Below are positions 23,919 through 35,164 of a stretch of DNA of 64,000 bases, in pieces. The stretch comes from Dolomedes plantarius. Its lineage: Eukaryota; Arthropoda; Arachnida; Araneae; Dolomedidae. Position 1 is the stretch's first letter, and the number at the start of each line of letters is the position of its first letter. The notes under the pieces were generated by a model. The model did not search any database. It saw nothing but the letters and a program-made list of their open reading frames with translations, and was not told where the DNA came from. The position numbers were made by a program, and so were the translations under genes. The DNA lies in NCBI GenBank assembly GCA_907164885.2, contig OU015497.1, positions 66,859,077-66,923,076 of the forward strand. Direction: 5' to 3'.

Positions 23919-25172
23919 ATGCCAGTTACCCGAAAAATGGAAGATCAGTTTAAAATACTGTTAGATTCAATGGCTAAACTTGGCGAAAGCCAGTCCCAGA
24001 TCGCCAATCATTTAGAAGCAAAATTTGGCGAAAGCCAGAACCAGTTAAAACAGGAAATTGGCGAAAGCCAGAATTTACTCGCCAATCAGTTAGAATCGAA
24101 AATTGGCGAAAGCCAGAATTTACTCGCCAATCAGTTAGAATCGAAAATTGGCGAAAGCCAGAAGAAGTTGGAAACGGGACTTGGCGAAATTAGCGAAAGC
24201 CAAGAACAGCTAAAAATTACCGTAGGCGAGAAATTTAATGAAATGGAAGAACGCGTCAACACTATCGAGTCGAAACTTAAAGCTACGGTCGAGACTGTTG
24301 ACCAGAAAATTAGGGAAGCCATTAAGAAACAAATAAACGGCCTAGAGAAGAAATTCGCAGAAGAATCAACGCCAGTTACTGTACCTTACTACTCTGACGC
24401 TAGTATTGAGGAGGCGTACCCGGTGTTGAAATCGTCCCGCCCTGCCGTAAAAGTGTCTACTTATGACGGCAAAACGTCTTGGCAGGTGTTTAAAACACAG
24501 TTTAATATGGCATCGACTGCCAATGGATGGGACATTGCAATGCAAGCATGCCAATTGACTACTTCACTCCGTGGCGAGGCTGCCGATGTACTGCAGACCA
24601 TCGCAGTAGAGAAACAACTAGATTTTGAGGCCTTGTCGAGTGCTCTCGAAATGCGCTTTGGCGAGAAATGCCGTAAAGAGTATAGCCGCTTACAGCTGAA
24701 GTCCCGCCAACAGAAATCAACAGAGACATTACAGGAACTTGCGTCAGCTATTGAGGGATTAGCTCAATTAGCTTTCCCAGAATGTCCGACGGAAGTTAGG
24801 GATAACCTAGCATTAGAATACTTTGTGGACGCCATCCGCGATTCGGAGAGTCAACGAGCACTAAGAATGGCGGACATTAAAGACTTGAAGTCAGCTTTGG
24901 TGTACGCAATGAAGTACGAGTCCGCTCAGAGGGCGACTCGCCGTGACCGCCAACTAGTGAGAGGGGTGACCGCCGCCGAAAACGACCCAATAGCCGCTCG
25001 ACTTGAAGAAATAGAAAAACGAATCGGTGCCTTGGCAGGGGTGAATTCAAACATGCCGCCAAGAAGAAATCCTCTGAAGTGCTGGACCTGCGGGCGTGAG
25101 GGACATCTCAGAAGGAATTGCCTAACGCGCCAAGCCGACGAATCAAAAGACGCCAAGGCTCAGGGAAACTAG
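23919..25172 (+). CDS. gag: Gag polyprotein of the gypsy element, 417 aa
   Basis: Structural protein that would assemble the particle and bind the element RNA. Residues about 10-150 are a long coiled coil built from repeats around GESQNLLANQLESKI; two of these are exact 45-nt tandem copies (24057-24101, 24102-24146). The capsid-like region (about 175-345) contains VSTYDGKTSWQVFKTQF. One zinc knuckle C388-x2-C391-x4-H396-x4-C401 (CWTCGREGHLRRNC) lies near the end, before a short charged tail. The frame stops at TAG 25170-25172 inside a -1 overlap with pol. The start 13 nt after the primer site could also be the next Met, seven codons in (MEDQF). Confidence 0.95.
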   Translation: MPVTRKMEDQFKILLDSMAKLGESQSQIANHLEAKFGESQNQLKQEIGESQNLLANQLESKIGESQNLLANQLESKIGESQKKLETGLGEISESQEQLKITVGEKFNEMEERVNTIESKLKATVETVDQKIREAIKKQINGLEKKFAEESTPVTVPYYSDASIEEAYPVLKSSRPAVKVSTYDGKTSWQVFKTQFNMASTANGWDIAMQACQLTTSLRGEAADVLQTIAVEKQLDFEALSSALEMRFGEKCRKEYSRLQLKSRQQKSTETLQELASAIEGLAQLAFPECPTEVRDNLALEYFVDAIRDSESQRALRMADIKDLKSALVYAMKYESAQRATRRDRQLVRGVTAAENDPIAARLEEIEKRIGALAGVNSNMPPRRNPLKCWTCGREGHLRRNCLTRQADESKDAKAQGN

Positions 25173-28100
25173 TTCCCGGCCACCTTAAGGGGCGAAGGCA
25201 GCCGGACGAGGAGAAGCCCTCTTTTATTACACTGCATGTGTCGTCGACACATCGCGAAGAGAACGGACCGTTTGTAGAAGGGTTCGTGAATGGACAACAG
25301 TGTTGCATGTTAGTTGACACAGGTGCTAACGTTACCATCGTCAGGACGGACATAGCCCAAGAATTTGGCGAGAAGTTACTTTTCACGCCGCCAAATATCA
25401 CTTTGCAGACCGTGACTGGGGACAAGGTAAAGGTAAGAGGAAAAGTTGCTCTTAATATAAGTTTCGGGAATAGTAGTTATCGGCATACGGCATATGTTGC
25501 CGATATCTTTGACCCGATCATCCTAGGACTTGACTTTTTGACTGAAAACAACTTCATAATAGATTTTAAACTTAATCAAATCCATGCCATGACCGAAGAT
25601 ATAATTATATTTCGTAACAATAGTGAATCTTGCAACCAGATAATAGCTACCCAAGATATCAGCATTCCTTCCATGTCAGAAATAGTAACGACCGGTTTAG
25701 TTCAGAATGACAATAACTATACTCTCGCCATCACCGAATACCCCAACAATGACAATAGTAAAAGAGGTCTTTTAGTTGCTGCAACTCTTGTGGACCTGTC
25801 GAAAGGTGCGGTTCCTGTCAGGATTGCCAATGTTAGTGACAAAGCTAAGGTAATCCGGAAGAAGGAAATGCTGGCAACTTGTACCCCGATCACCGGAATA
25901 AGCAGAAAGTGTGACCTGTCAGTCGTCGAACGCTCTAATTTGACAGAAGATTTATTAAAGAATGTAGAATTGACCGATCTACAGAGGATGGGGGCAGAAA
26001 AATTCATCGATGAATTCCAAGACGTGTTCGCCCGTGCATCGGAAGTGGGTCGTACGAACTTGACGCAACACCGAATTGACACGGGGAACCACCCACCAAT
26101 CAAGCAACATCCCAGAAGACTCCCTTTGGCGAAACAAGAGGAGGTTGGCGAACTACTACAAGCGATGCTGAAGGATGATGTTATCGAGCCCTCCACCAGT
26201 CCGTGGGCTTCTCCTATCGTCCTAGTCCGGAAGAAGGATGGATCTACCAGGTTTTGCGTAGATTACCGTCGGTTAAATGACATAACTAAGAAGGACAGCT
26301 ACCCGCTCCCTAGAATTGATGACACCTTGGACACCCTCACCGGGCACAAGTGGTTTTCCACTCTTGACTTGAAAAGCGGGTACTGGCAGGTTGAAATCAG
26401 ACCCGAAGATAAAGAGAAGACAGCGTTCACTACTGGGCCAGGACAAGGGCTATGGCAGTTCAAAGTTATGCCATTTGGACTATGCAATGCGCCCGCGACT
26501 TTCGAGCGTCTAATGGAAACAGTTTTGCGAGGACTTTCCTACGAAGCCTGTCTGGTCTATTTGGACGATATAATCGTTGTAGGGCGAGATTTCGAAGACC
26601 ACCTAAGAAATCTCAGAAAGGTGCTACAAAGGCTACGGGGAGCTAGTTTGAAGCTCAATTCTAAGAAATGCAACTTGTTTCGCCACCAGGTGACGTACCT
26701 CGGTCATATCATCTCCGACAGAGGGGTCCAGACTGACCCTAACAAAGTGTCGGCAGTCAAAGACTGGTGCCGACCAGAAGATGTACATCAATTGCGGAGC
26801 TTTTTAGGTCTCTGCTCTTACTACAGGCGGTTTGTTAAAGGGTTCTCGAATTTAGCTCGACCCCTTCACAGATTGACAGAAGCAAACCAGAAGTTCGTCT
26901 GGACTGATGAGTGTGAAGACGCATTCAAGAAGCTTAAGAAAACCCTAACGTCTACACCCATCCTGGCCTACCCAGAGCCTGATAAAGAATTTATCCTTGA
27001 CACGGACGCAAGTTTTGGATGCGTCGGGGCAGTCCTGTCGCAGGAAATAGACGGACAAGAAAGAGTTATCGCCTACTGGAGCAAGTGCCTTTCCAAGAGT
27101 GAACGGAACTACTGCGTCACAAGAAAAGAATTGCTAGCCATGGTGAAAGCCGTAGAACATTTCCATCATTACTTGTACGGCCGGAAGTTTGTGCTGCGAA
27201 CCGACCACGCCTCTCTCACATGGCTTCTGAACTTTAAAAATCCTGAAGGCCAGGTGGCCAGATGGATACAGAGATTGCAAGAATACACTATCGACCTGAA
27301 ACACCGTAAGGGTTCTTCGCACGGTAATGCTGACGCGCTATCCAGAAGACCGTGCTCTGACAGTTGCCGATATTGCACCAAGGCCGAGAAGAAGTATGGC
27401 TTTGAAACTTCTACTGTTCAGCAAGTCACTGCTGTCACCCTGTCTCCGGACCCGTGGAGTGATGAGCAGCTTCGAAAGGAACAAAATGAAGACCCAGACA
27501 TCAAACCCATAGTAGAACACATGGGGTTGTCCAGCACCAAACCTGGCTGGCAACAGATATCGACCTTTAGCCCGAATACCAAATACTACTGGGCCCTCTG
27601 GAACTCCCTGCACTTACGAAACGGTGTCCTGTACCGAAAGTGGGAGTCAGACGATGGAAAAACAACAAGATGGCAGCTCGTGGTTCCTCGCTCAAAAATT
27701 CCTGCAATTTTAGAAGAACTCCACAGTAGTCCCGCCGGAGGGCATTTTGGGGTGATGAAGACCCTGAACAAGGTGCGGGAGCGATTCTTCTGGGGAAAAG
27801 CCAGAGACGATATCGAAAAGTGGTGCCGAGCCTGCGACGCCTGCGCAGCTCGCAAAGGACCAAAGAGACGTAGCCGAGGGAAGATGCAACGTTACAACGT
27901 AGGTGCCCCCTTCGAGCGCGTCGCCATCGACATCCTGGGACCTCTTCCACGTTCCACTGATGGCAACAGGTACATGCTCGTTGCCATGGACTATTTTACT
28001 AAGTGGCCAGAAGTTTACCCCATAGCTGATCAGGAGGCAGTAACCGTAGCTGAAACTTTAGTTCTGAATTGGGTCTCCAGATTCGGAGCTCCCATGCAGA

Positions 28101-28753
28101 TACACTCTGATCAAGGGACTAATTTCACATCTGCAATTTTTACCGAAATGTGCCGACTATTGGAGATCGAGAAAACCAGAACAACTCCTCTACACCCCCA
28201 GTCGGATGGTATGGTCGAACGCTTTAATAGAACCATCCTTAACCACATTTCTTTACTTGTATCTAGGCACCAGAAGGACTGGGACCGGCACCTACCTCTT
28301 TTCCTTTTAGCGTATCGTAGCGCCGTCCATGAGACAACAGGGCACACTCCTGCTGAGATGCTTTATGGACGGAATCTGCGGCTGCCGTGTGACCTCCTTT
28401 TCGGCTGCCCCCCTGATACATCCTCTTCTCCGGAGGAGTATGTCCGCGATGTCCAGGACAGACTGGAAGGAATCCACCACTTCGCCCGGGAGCGGATCAA
28501 CGTGGCCAGCGACAGAATGAAGAGGCGGTACGACGCGACAGCGACAGATCATCAGTTCCAGGAAGGAAGTAAAGTTTGGCTGTGGAGCCCCGTTCGTAGG
28601 AAAGGCTTGTCCCCCAAACTACAGTCCCACTGGAGCGGTCCCTTCGTCGTGGTCAACAGAATCAACGATGTCGTCGTACGGATTCGCAAATCTGCGAACA
28701 GCAAAGCGAAGGTCGTGCATTACGACCGGCTCGCTCCTTACCATGGGACGTGA
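25118..28753 (+). CDS. pol: Pol polyprotein of the gypsy element (PR-RT-RH-IN)
   Basis: This frame lies -1 relative to gag and overlaps it by 55 nt, so it is likely made by frameshifting; the ATG at 25118 is probably not the real start. The order of domains is the Ty3/gypsy order. The aspartic protease has DTG at 67-69 (MLVDTGANVTIV). Reverse transcriptase has D417 (STLDLKSGYWQ) and YLDD at 481-484. RNase H has D630, E671, D696 and D739. The integrase zinc region has H869, H876, C906 and C909, and its core has D938 (AIDILGPLP), D998 (HSDQG) and E1034 (GMVERFN). The end has WSGPFVVVNRI, a GPF/Y-like module. No chromodomain or envelope is seen. All catalytic residues are intact over 1,211 aa. 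Confidence 0.96.
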   Translation: MPNAPSRRIKRRQGSGKLVPGHLKGRRQPDEEKPSFITLHVSSTHREENGPFVEGFVNGQQCCMLVDTGANVTIVRTDIAQEFGEKLLFTPPNITLQTVTGDKVKVRGKVALNISFGNSSYRHTAYVADIFDPIILGLDFLTENNFIIDFKLNQIHAMTEDIIIFRNNSESCNQIIATQDISIPSMSEIVTTGLVQNDNNYTLAITEYPNNDNSKRGLLVAATLVDLSKGAVPVRIANVSDKAKVIRKKEMLATCTPITGISRKCDLSVVERSNLTEDLLKNVELTDLQRMGAEKFIDEFQDVFARASEVGRTNLTQHRIDTGNHPPIKQHPRRLPLAKQEEVGELLQAMLKDDVIEPSTSPWASPIVLVRKKDGSTRFCVDYRRLNDITKKDSYPLPRIDDTLDTLTGHKWFSTLDLKSGYWQVEIRPEDKEKTAFTTGPGQGLWQFKVMPFGLCNAPATFERLMETVLRGLSYEACLVYLDDIIVVGRDFEDHLRNLRKVLQRLRGASLKLNSKKCNLFRHQVTYLGHIISDRGVQTDPNKVSAVKDWCRPEDVHQLRSFLGLCSYYRRFVKGFSNLARPLHRLTEANQKFVWTDECEDAFKKLKKTLTSTPILAYPEPDKEFILDTDASFGCVGAVLSQEIDGQERVIAYWSKCLSKSERNYCVTRKELLAMVKAVEHFHHYLYGRKFVLRTDHASLTWLLNFKNPEGQVARWIQRLQEYTIDLKHRKGSSHGNADALSRRPCSDSCRYCTKAEKKYGFETSTVQQVTAVTLSPDPWSDEQLRKEQNEDPDIKPIVEHMGLSSTKPGWQQISTFSPNTKYYWALWNSLHLRNGVLYRKWESDDGKTTRWQLVVPRSKIPAILEELHSSPAGGHFGVMKTLNKVRERFFWGKARDDIEKWCRACDACAARKGPKRRSRGKMQRYNVGAPFERVAIDILGPLPRSTDGNRYMLVAMDYFTKWPEVYPIADQEAVTVAETLVLNWVSRFGAPMQIHSDQGTNFTSAIFTEMCRLLEIEKTRTTPLHPQSDGMVERFNRTILNHISLLVSRHQKDWDRHLPLFLLAYRSAVHETTGHTPAEMLYGRNLRLPCDLLFGCPPDTSSSPEEYVRDVQDRLEGIHHFARERINVASDRMKRRYDATATDHQFQEGSKVWLWSPVRRKGLSPKLQSHWSGPFVVVNRINDVVVRIRKSANSKAKVVHYDRLAPYHGT
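25163..25205 (+). promoter_or_regulatory. -1 ribosomal frameshift signal between gag and pol
   Basis: The heptamer G GGA AAC (25163-25169) is in the gag frame directly before the TAG stop. After a 6-nt spacer, a stem can form: CCGGC (25176-25180) with GCCGG (25201-25205), then a 2x2 internal loop, then CCTT (25183-25186) with AAGG (25195-25198) around an 8-nt loop. Slippage gives GGG AAA and continues ...LVPGH in pol. This is the classic layout of a retroviral-type -1 site. Confidence 0.85.
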
Positions 28754-29008
28754 GTGGGTCCTGAAGAGTTTGAGGATACCCGAGCCACGGCTCGTAGGCT
28801 GTTGCTCCTAAGTAGATCCAGGCTACCCAATTTATTTATTTATTTATTATTTTTATTTTATATACTAATGTTGCAACTGTCGTTTTTATGTGTTTATTTA
28901 TTTAATTTGTAATGGTATATGTGTTGTGTTTTTATGAAATTGTATTTTGTAGTAGTATTTTTAGGACCGTTGTTGTTAGTGTAGGACTGTCCGGGACGTC
29001 CAGTCTTT

Positions 29009-29022
29009 TGAGGAGGGGGCAA
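29009..29022 (+). promoter_or_regulatory. Polypurine tract
   Basis: TTGAGGAGGGGGCAA, ending just before the 3' LTR, is the expected primer for plus-strand synthesis. Confidence 0.8.
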
Positions 29023-29592
29023 TGTTACATGTTTGGGAGCCAATTTGGCGTTTTATCGCCAAAGTGCGATGTTTCGGGAGTTGTGGAATTAAAACCAAGG
29101 AGTAAGTGATAAATCCGGATTTTAGGTTGATTGTTGGAAAATCGTTTGGTTGTGTAGTGTGGCAACGCGGGTTTTGTTTTGCGAGATAAAATAGGTTTTT
29201 AGAACTGCAATTGAGTTGAAGCGATATCCTTGACGAGATAGGTGATTGATTAGTTTAGGTATTTTATCGTCCCAGGAATAGACGGTGGATCTTGGTGGAG
29301 TTTTCGTTGGACTTTGCCATTTTAAGGTTGTATGTTATTGTATAATAAGTGTTATATAGAATTTATATAAGAAAACTTTAAATCCCATATTGTCAAGAAA
29401 AATACCTAGGAGCTGGAAAGTGTTGAAGTCCAGCGAAGATTAGCAGTCTATTGCTGTGTCTTGTTAAAAGAAGATTGTATTAGTTTTGCTGTCTATAAAA
29501 ATCTCTGTTTCTCATTTGTGGTAACTGGCATATTTATTTCATTTCTTGAATTCACTTGTAAAAAGAACTTTCCGTACCACGAATTTGGTACA
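29023..29592 (+). repeat. 3' LTR of the gypsy element
   Basis: 570 bp, nearly identical to the 5' copy. The short frames inside it are the same chance frames found in the 5' copy. Confidence 0.95.
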
Positions 29593-29644
<52 letters not shown>

Positions 29645-29650
29645 TTGTAT
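29593..29650. repeat. (TA)n-(TG)n-(TA)n microsatellite
   Basis: The remainder of the TA tract split by the gypsy insertion. Confidence 0.9.
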
Positions 29651-31750
29651 ATAAAGTAAGAGTAGTTAGTTATTTCTGTTTTCTTTCTAATGAATTGCTT
29701 AAGAAACAACACTAAATTTAATAGCATGACATGAAATTTATATAACATACATATCAGAAACATAGAAAAATCCCATGCACATAAATCACAAATTCAAGCA
29801 TCTTAATGCCACAAAGCCTCAGACTAAATCGAAGGCTGACAATCTGTTTACTGACCCACTTCTGGGGAAAAGGTAATATTTTTCTTTCCGATAGATGTCA
29901 CAAATACACAGTAATTTCATGCTTCTAACGTCTATCAAACGTCATATGAACTCCAAAAGCAGTTTACTTTAGATTCGGGGGATTTGATTTTCAAGCGAAT
30001 CTGTATAAGAATATTTCCCAAAGTTTATTCGTAATTAATCACATATATTACTATAATATCTAAGTTTCTCCGGGTATGGATTAAGTAGTATAGGATTTAT
30101 TGCGGTACTTATTATGCTTGATGTAAAATTGACTTATGATATATACATCAGTGTTTGTAAAAGAAACAAAATAAAGAAAATGTATTTAAACTTCTAATAG
30201 TTAAATCTTCTATCTGCACATGAAAAGAAGAGTATGTAAAAATATCATTTTTCGACTTTGAAGGATTTTATTTTCATTTTCATTTCTTCAGATTTTAACT
30301 AAAATGTATCCGCTATCCTTTCAAGAATTTTCTTTTAATGTATTAGTATTGGGCAATATCTATGATGCCAGGTATATGGGAATTAAGTCAAAAACAGTGA
30401 ATTTAATTTATTTTGTTAGTATTGATAATAAAACAAAAATATTTTGACTAGTATAAAAGGCTTAGGTCTATAAATTTTGAATACAATATTACATTTGTTG
30501 TTTCATAATAAAATTTTCATCCCAATCTAAACAGTTTTGTTTTTTTATCAATGCTAACAAGCATCCAAAAATCCCTATTTCTGACTTAAGCCCTTTAAAC
30601 CGGGCATCATAATTATATATTGGCATGAAACAAATCAAATTAAGGTTTAGTTAATCAGTTTAGAATATTATTATATTTCTAGTTTAAAAATTATTAGTAA
30701 AAATAAGAATAAAACATTTATTAGTCATGAACAGTTTAGTAATTCTTAAAATGTACCTGACTTAAAAAATGCTTTCCTATGAATTAAGAATATTATAATT
30801 TCCTTCATAATAGGAATTGACTCTTAGAAGCACTTAAAAGTTAGTTTCACCTTGAATAATATGGTCGGCTTGAAGGATATGGTCTGCGTTTGAAACTTCT
30901 TACAAATAATACACTGAAAATTTGGTGGTATGCCTTTCGTGTATTTGATTATTCAGGAATTGCCCATGATTTATTAAATAGGTAATATGTATATTCTAAT
31001 ATTTCAGCCAGATGCTATACTAAAACTAAATAATTTTTACAGAATCAAGAATGTTGTCAATTAAGTATTTTGTGTTTATAAACCTTCACAAATTTGACAG
31101 CTATTTAAAATACAATACACAATTTAGCAGCACATACTGAAGGGGTTGCACGTGAATATATGCTACTATTTTTAACCACTCGCATAGCTGTTTTGCAATG
31201 AACTGAGTTTGAGGATTTATGTGATGCAGCGTTGTATTTAAATTTAGCTTCTGACAAAATAATATTTATTTCATTAAAACATCTAGTCAAATATTTATTT
31301 TAGTTAGCAGCCTCATTTATATCCACAACTATTCTCAAACACGTTTTGTAATACTTGGACCTTCATGTTGGTGGAAAAACACATTGTTTGGATAACCAAG
31401 GGAATTTAGGATGTAACAAATTCCAATAGCAATAGTCACAATAGAATGTAAGCTGCAAGTAAAGATCTGATTCTCCATTGAAGATGTAGATTAGAAGATT
31501 TCCCTTAAAAGCAGTATCCAAACTCTCGAAATATGCACCATATTATTGACAGTGTAACTTAATTATTTAAGATTTAAAAATCTTAGAAGTCATAAAGTTT
31601 TTCAGCAATAAATGCAAGAAGGATGTTCTGCAAATAATTTTGAGTATTTTCTCAAGTTTATGGTATGATATTACTTGTAGAACCTTTTGATAAAACCAAG
31701 TATTCGATCAGGTATTTCGAAAAAAACAAAGTGATTCTTACAGTTGTTAC
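29651..31750. other. AT-rich intergenic DNA
   Basis: No coding signal or recognised repeat. Confidence 0.6.
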
Positions 31751-31754
31751 TGTG

Positions 31755-32095
31755 TTGTGACTTTGGGAACCTGTCCGGAACATGCCAGACCACTCCATAT
31801 ATGGCTGCGGGTAGAGTAAATGTAGCTACAGTTAACTATGACACCACATATTTCGGAGTTAGACTTGTCTATGTTCGACATTAATTTTGACCAAACACCC
31901 GTACGGGTGACATCTGGAAGGTTCACTCTTTCCTTTCCCTCCTAACACGTGGAGAGACTTTCGGGGCAACGGATTTCAGGAGCCCACACCCAACGTAGAT
32001 ACGAAAAAACTCAATGGCGCTTTTCGGGACTGTAACTGAACACCCTCCGTCTGGAACCCGATTCGACACCTATAGGCTGCCTCGGGCACAGAATT
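31755..32095 (-). mobile_element. SINE copy with tRNA-like head (family 2, copy B)
   Basis: The minus-strand head near 32095 reads GGCAGCCTATAGGTGTCGAA, with a B-box-like CAGTTACAGTCCCG further on. The body matches copy A at 14970-15293 in order: a GGGTGACATCTGG block, CCTTTCCCTCC and GGCGCTTTTCGGGAC correspond to GGGTGACTTCTGG, CTTCCCACC and GGCGCGTGTCGGGAT. It is an old, diverged copy. Confidence 0.7.
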
Positions 32096-32099
32096 GTTA

Positions 32100-33249
32100 C
32101 TACCAGAAAGCATAAACTTGAGGACAAATACATATTTTTTGCTGCTTTGTAATGAAAATTTGTTACCAACCAGATAAACAGAATCTTATTTCAATCAAGA
32201 AATAACATTCAAGCCTATTTGAAGAAATTAATTTACTTACCACCACTAAAGAAATCACATCATTCACATTACAAATTAACGATGAAATATTCTTTAATAT
32301 AATCAGGTCTGTATCTTATCTTGAGAAAAGATAGAAATATTTCAGTAGGTACACAAAAATATAGAGGAAAGAGTTAATCAATAATATATATTGAGTTTGT
32401 TTAATGTTACTATATGCATTTACCTATGCTTTTAGGGAGTTTTATGAATCAGAAAACTTGCAACGTGTGTAAACATTAATATATATTCCCTTGGTGATAT
32501 CGTCATTTTGGGATTAATTTTTCATTAATATCGATACTTATGATAGAAGATGACAGATCCAGGTTAGAGCAATTCTCGTGGGAGGAATTTGTTTTCTGTC
32601 TATCGTCCTTGGGAGTCAGACAAATTCGTAATGCCTATTTGTAAACGTCACTAACCTGGTACACTAAATGTTTACCTATATTTGTGTGCATATTTATTAG
32701 ATGAACTATTGGATGTAAGTTTTTCTGCATGATTACTTTTCTCGGAATGTAAATAATTTTTCTGCTTATTCATACATTATAAAGCCGTAGACAACTTTTA
32801 TATTCTATTAAATATATACTAAAATATATAAATAATTATTTTAGTACGTTTCTCCCCAAAGATTGCATTTATATAACATTAAAATACTTAATCAATCTTA
32901 TACATAATTTATATTCTTTATATTACCTTTATTATATTTAAATAATTGCTTTAAATTTTTTTTAAAACTGAAAATAATGTTTTTGTAAAATATGTTCACT
33001 AAGATTTAGGATAAATAAATGAAATTCCCATAAGCATCTGAACGTATTCACAATGCTTCATATTTTTCTTTTCTTTTTTTCTTTTCTTTACGGGTCATTC
33101 TTTGACCACCATAGCGTTTTGACGTTTATATTTTTTTCTAAACTTTGCGAATGAATAAACTTACCAGTTCTTGTTACTAATTGTTTTGAGAGAGCTTTTT
33201 TTTGTAGCCACGTGTGTTTTCTTTCTTATTTCTCATTGTGGGATTATTC
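32100..33249. other. AT-rich DNA without a gene
   Basis: Nothing recognised. Confidence 0.6.
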
Positions 33250-33257
33250 CACCCAGT

Positions 33258-33734
33258 CAGGGCCCGATTTAGAAAATTTTGACTATAGGCACAACGTGGG
33301 ATGGGGGCCCCCTAACACTGATGTGGGGGTAAAATTTCCAAAATTGACACACAAAAAAAATAGTCATGAATCATTGTGAAAGAACCATTGTACCAAGAAT
33401 TGGCCATTTGAAGCGTAGAAGTCTAGAACATTATCAAATAACAAAAAGCAATACAACATATTAATTTCATCATTAAAATATCAATACAATGCAACCAGTA
33501 AAACTTATTAATGCCTTATATACACTATAACATACCTATGATGAACTATACATATAACTATACATATTATGAACCAATCAATCAAATTTGAAAGGATATA
33601 TAAAAAAAATTCTACTAAAAAAATTGAACTGGGAATTTTTCTTTTTTCTTTGAAAAGTTCAAATTTTTTGGAGCCCCAACATTCGAGGGCCCCTAGGCCC
33701 GGGCCTACGGGGCCTAATGGGAAATCAGGGCCTG
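33258..33734. mobile_element. Non-autonomous hAT-like element
   Basis: The ends are CAGGGCCCGATTTAG and, complemented, CAGGCCCTGATTTCC. Flanking octamers CACCCAGT (33250-33257) and CTTCCAGT (33735-33742) agree at six of eight bases, consistent with an old 8-bp duplication. G/C-rich subterminal blocks (GGGGGCCCC and GAGGGCCCC) recur near both ends. No transposase is present. Confidence 0.72.
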
Positions 33735-33742
33735 CTTCCAGT

Positions 33743-34619
33743 TGTTTTAAATGAAGATCAATATCCATGGCTGGCATGGTCATTTATTACCTATGCTATA
33801 GATCTGACAGAGATGGTATGTGTCGAAAGAAAATAAGTTTGAATCTTGCACTGGTCGCGTATATAAAAATTTCAGGCATAATCGGGTGGTGTCTGTTAGA
33901 CTTCACTCTATCTTATTTGGGTTTCAGTTATTCTATCTGTAAAAACAAATATATAGTAAAACAGTAAGTTAAAGACATGTTGGATGTAAATGAAAACCAA
34001 TCAAATTTTTTTAAATGTAATTTTATACTCACTTTTTACAATAAAATAAATTAAAGCAAATTGAAAAACGGAATTTCTATAAGCTATTTTTACAATTGAA
34101 AACCAATCAAATGAAAAAAAAAATTATTGGCAATTTATACAAATTTGGTGTTTTGGGTGTTTTGGTTTATATCCGTTTACTATGAAATAATGATAGCTAC
34201 TGCAGGGATTTTGCTTGTTTGTTAAACATAAACTTTCTGGACGTACTGATATCTGCTGGGCATACGGAGAAATCCATTAATACGCAAAATATAAACAAAC
34301 TGCTATTGGCGTCTGTGAGAAGCCGTGGGACCATTGTAGGGTTAAGAAATGTAAGAAATTTATCAAAATAACAATTTTATTTAGAAATTTAAATGCAATA
34401 ATTTTTATTTAAATTTAAAACTTCTTAAATTATATGCGACCAGTGGAGGGTTAAAAAGTGTATAATGATTTAATAAATATCGGTCTATAATTCCTTTATT
34501 GAATTTCTCATTTTACATTCAGCAAATCCATGCTGGTTCATGGGGTTGATATACCTCATATTCTTTGGTTAGTGCTGAGGTATTGAGGAATAGACTCATT
34601 GAATTTTCCTCGCACGTTT
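33743..34619. other. AT-rich DNA without a gene
   Basis: No supported gene or repeat. Confidence 0.55.
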
Positions 34620-35164
34620 CCTTTGAATTAAATTAAATAAGGATACAACATATGAATTTTCATTTTAAAATTAATTATATTTGCTGAAATAGCAATTAGT
34701 ACTTGAATACCTACATTTAGAGGGAGGAGTAAATATATCTTACATTCTAGAAATAAAAATTGGAGTTTCTGTAATTGCAACATGCGGTCAAATAATTTAT
34801 AACAACATACTGAATACAGTGGTTTCAAAAACATCTCTACTATAGACAAACATATAAGATATGAGTAATGCCAATTTTTAAATTAATTATATTTGATAAA
34901 ATAGCAATTTCTGCTTGATTACTTACTTTTATACAAGCGTTAGTAAAGATGCCTTACATTCTATACATAAAAAATTATAGTTTATATAAGTGCTACACAC
35001 TACAAAATAAATTTTAACAACATAATGAATACAGTGATTTCATAAAACAACTCTTCTATAGACAGAAAAAATTAGTTATGAGTAATACCAATTTTTAAAT
35101 TAATTATATAGGATAAAATAGAAATTTCTACTTGATTACTTACTTGTACATTTGTGAGTAAACA

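Larger units (their letters stand above)
23315..29592 (+). mobile_element. Complete Ty3/gypsy LTR retrotransposon
   Basis: LTRs at 23315-23883 (569 bp) and 29023-29592 (570 bp) start TGTTACATG and end TTTGGTACA. By eye they differ by one indel near the start and one substitution (AGGTGTTTAG versus AGGTTTTTAG), so insertion was recent. A 4-bp duplication ATAT flanks it (23311-23314, 29593-29596). The primer-binding site, gag, pol and polypurine tract are all present in order. I see no envelope gene. It is probably autonomous. Confidence 0.97.

Noticed and set aside
29461..29715. 84-codon frame at the 3' LTR edge
   Set aside because: It starts inside the LTR (the same chance frame exists in the 5' LTR) and runs into microsatellite sequence.
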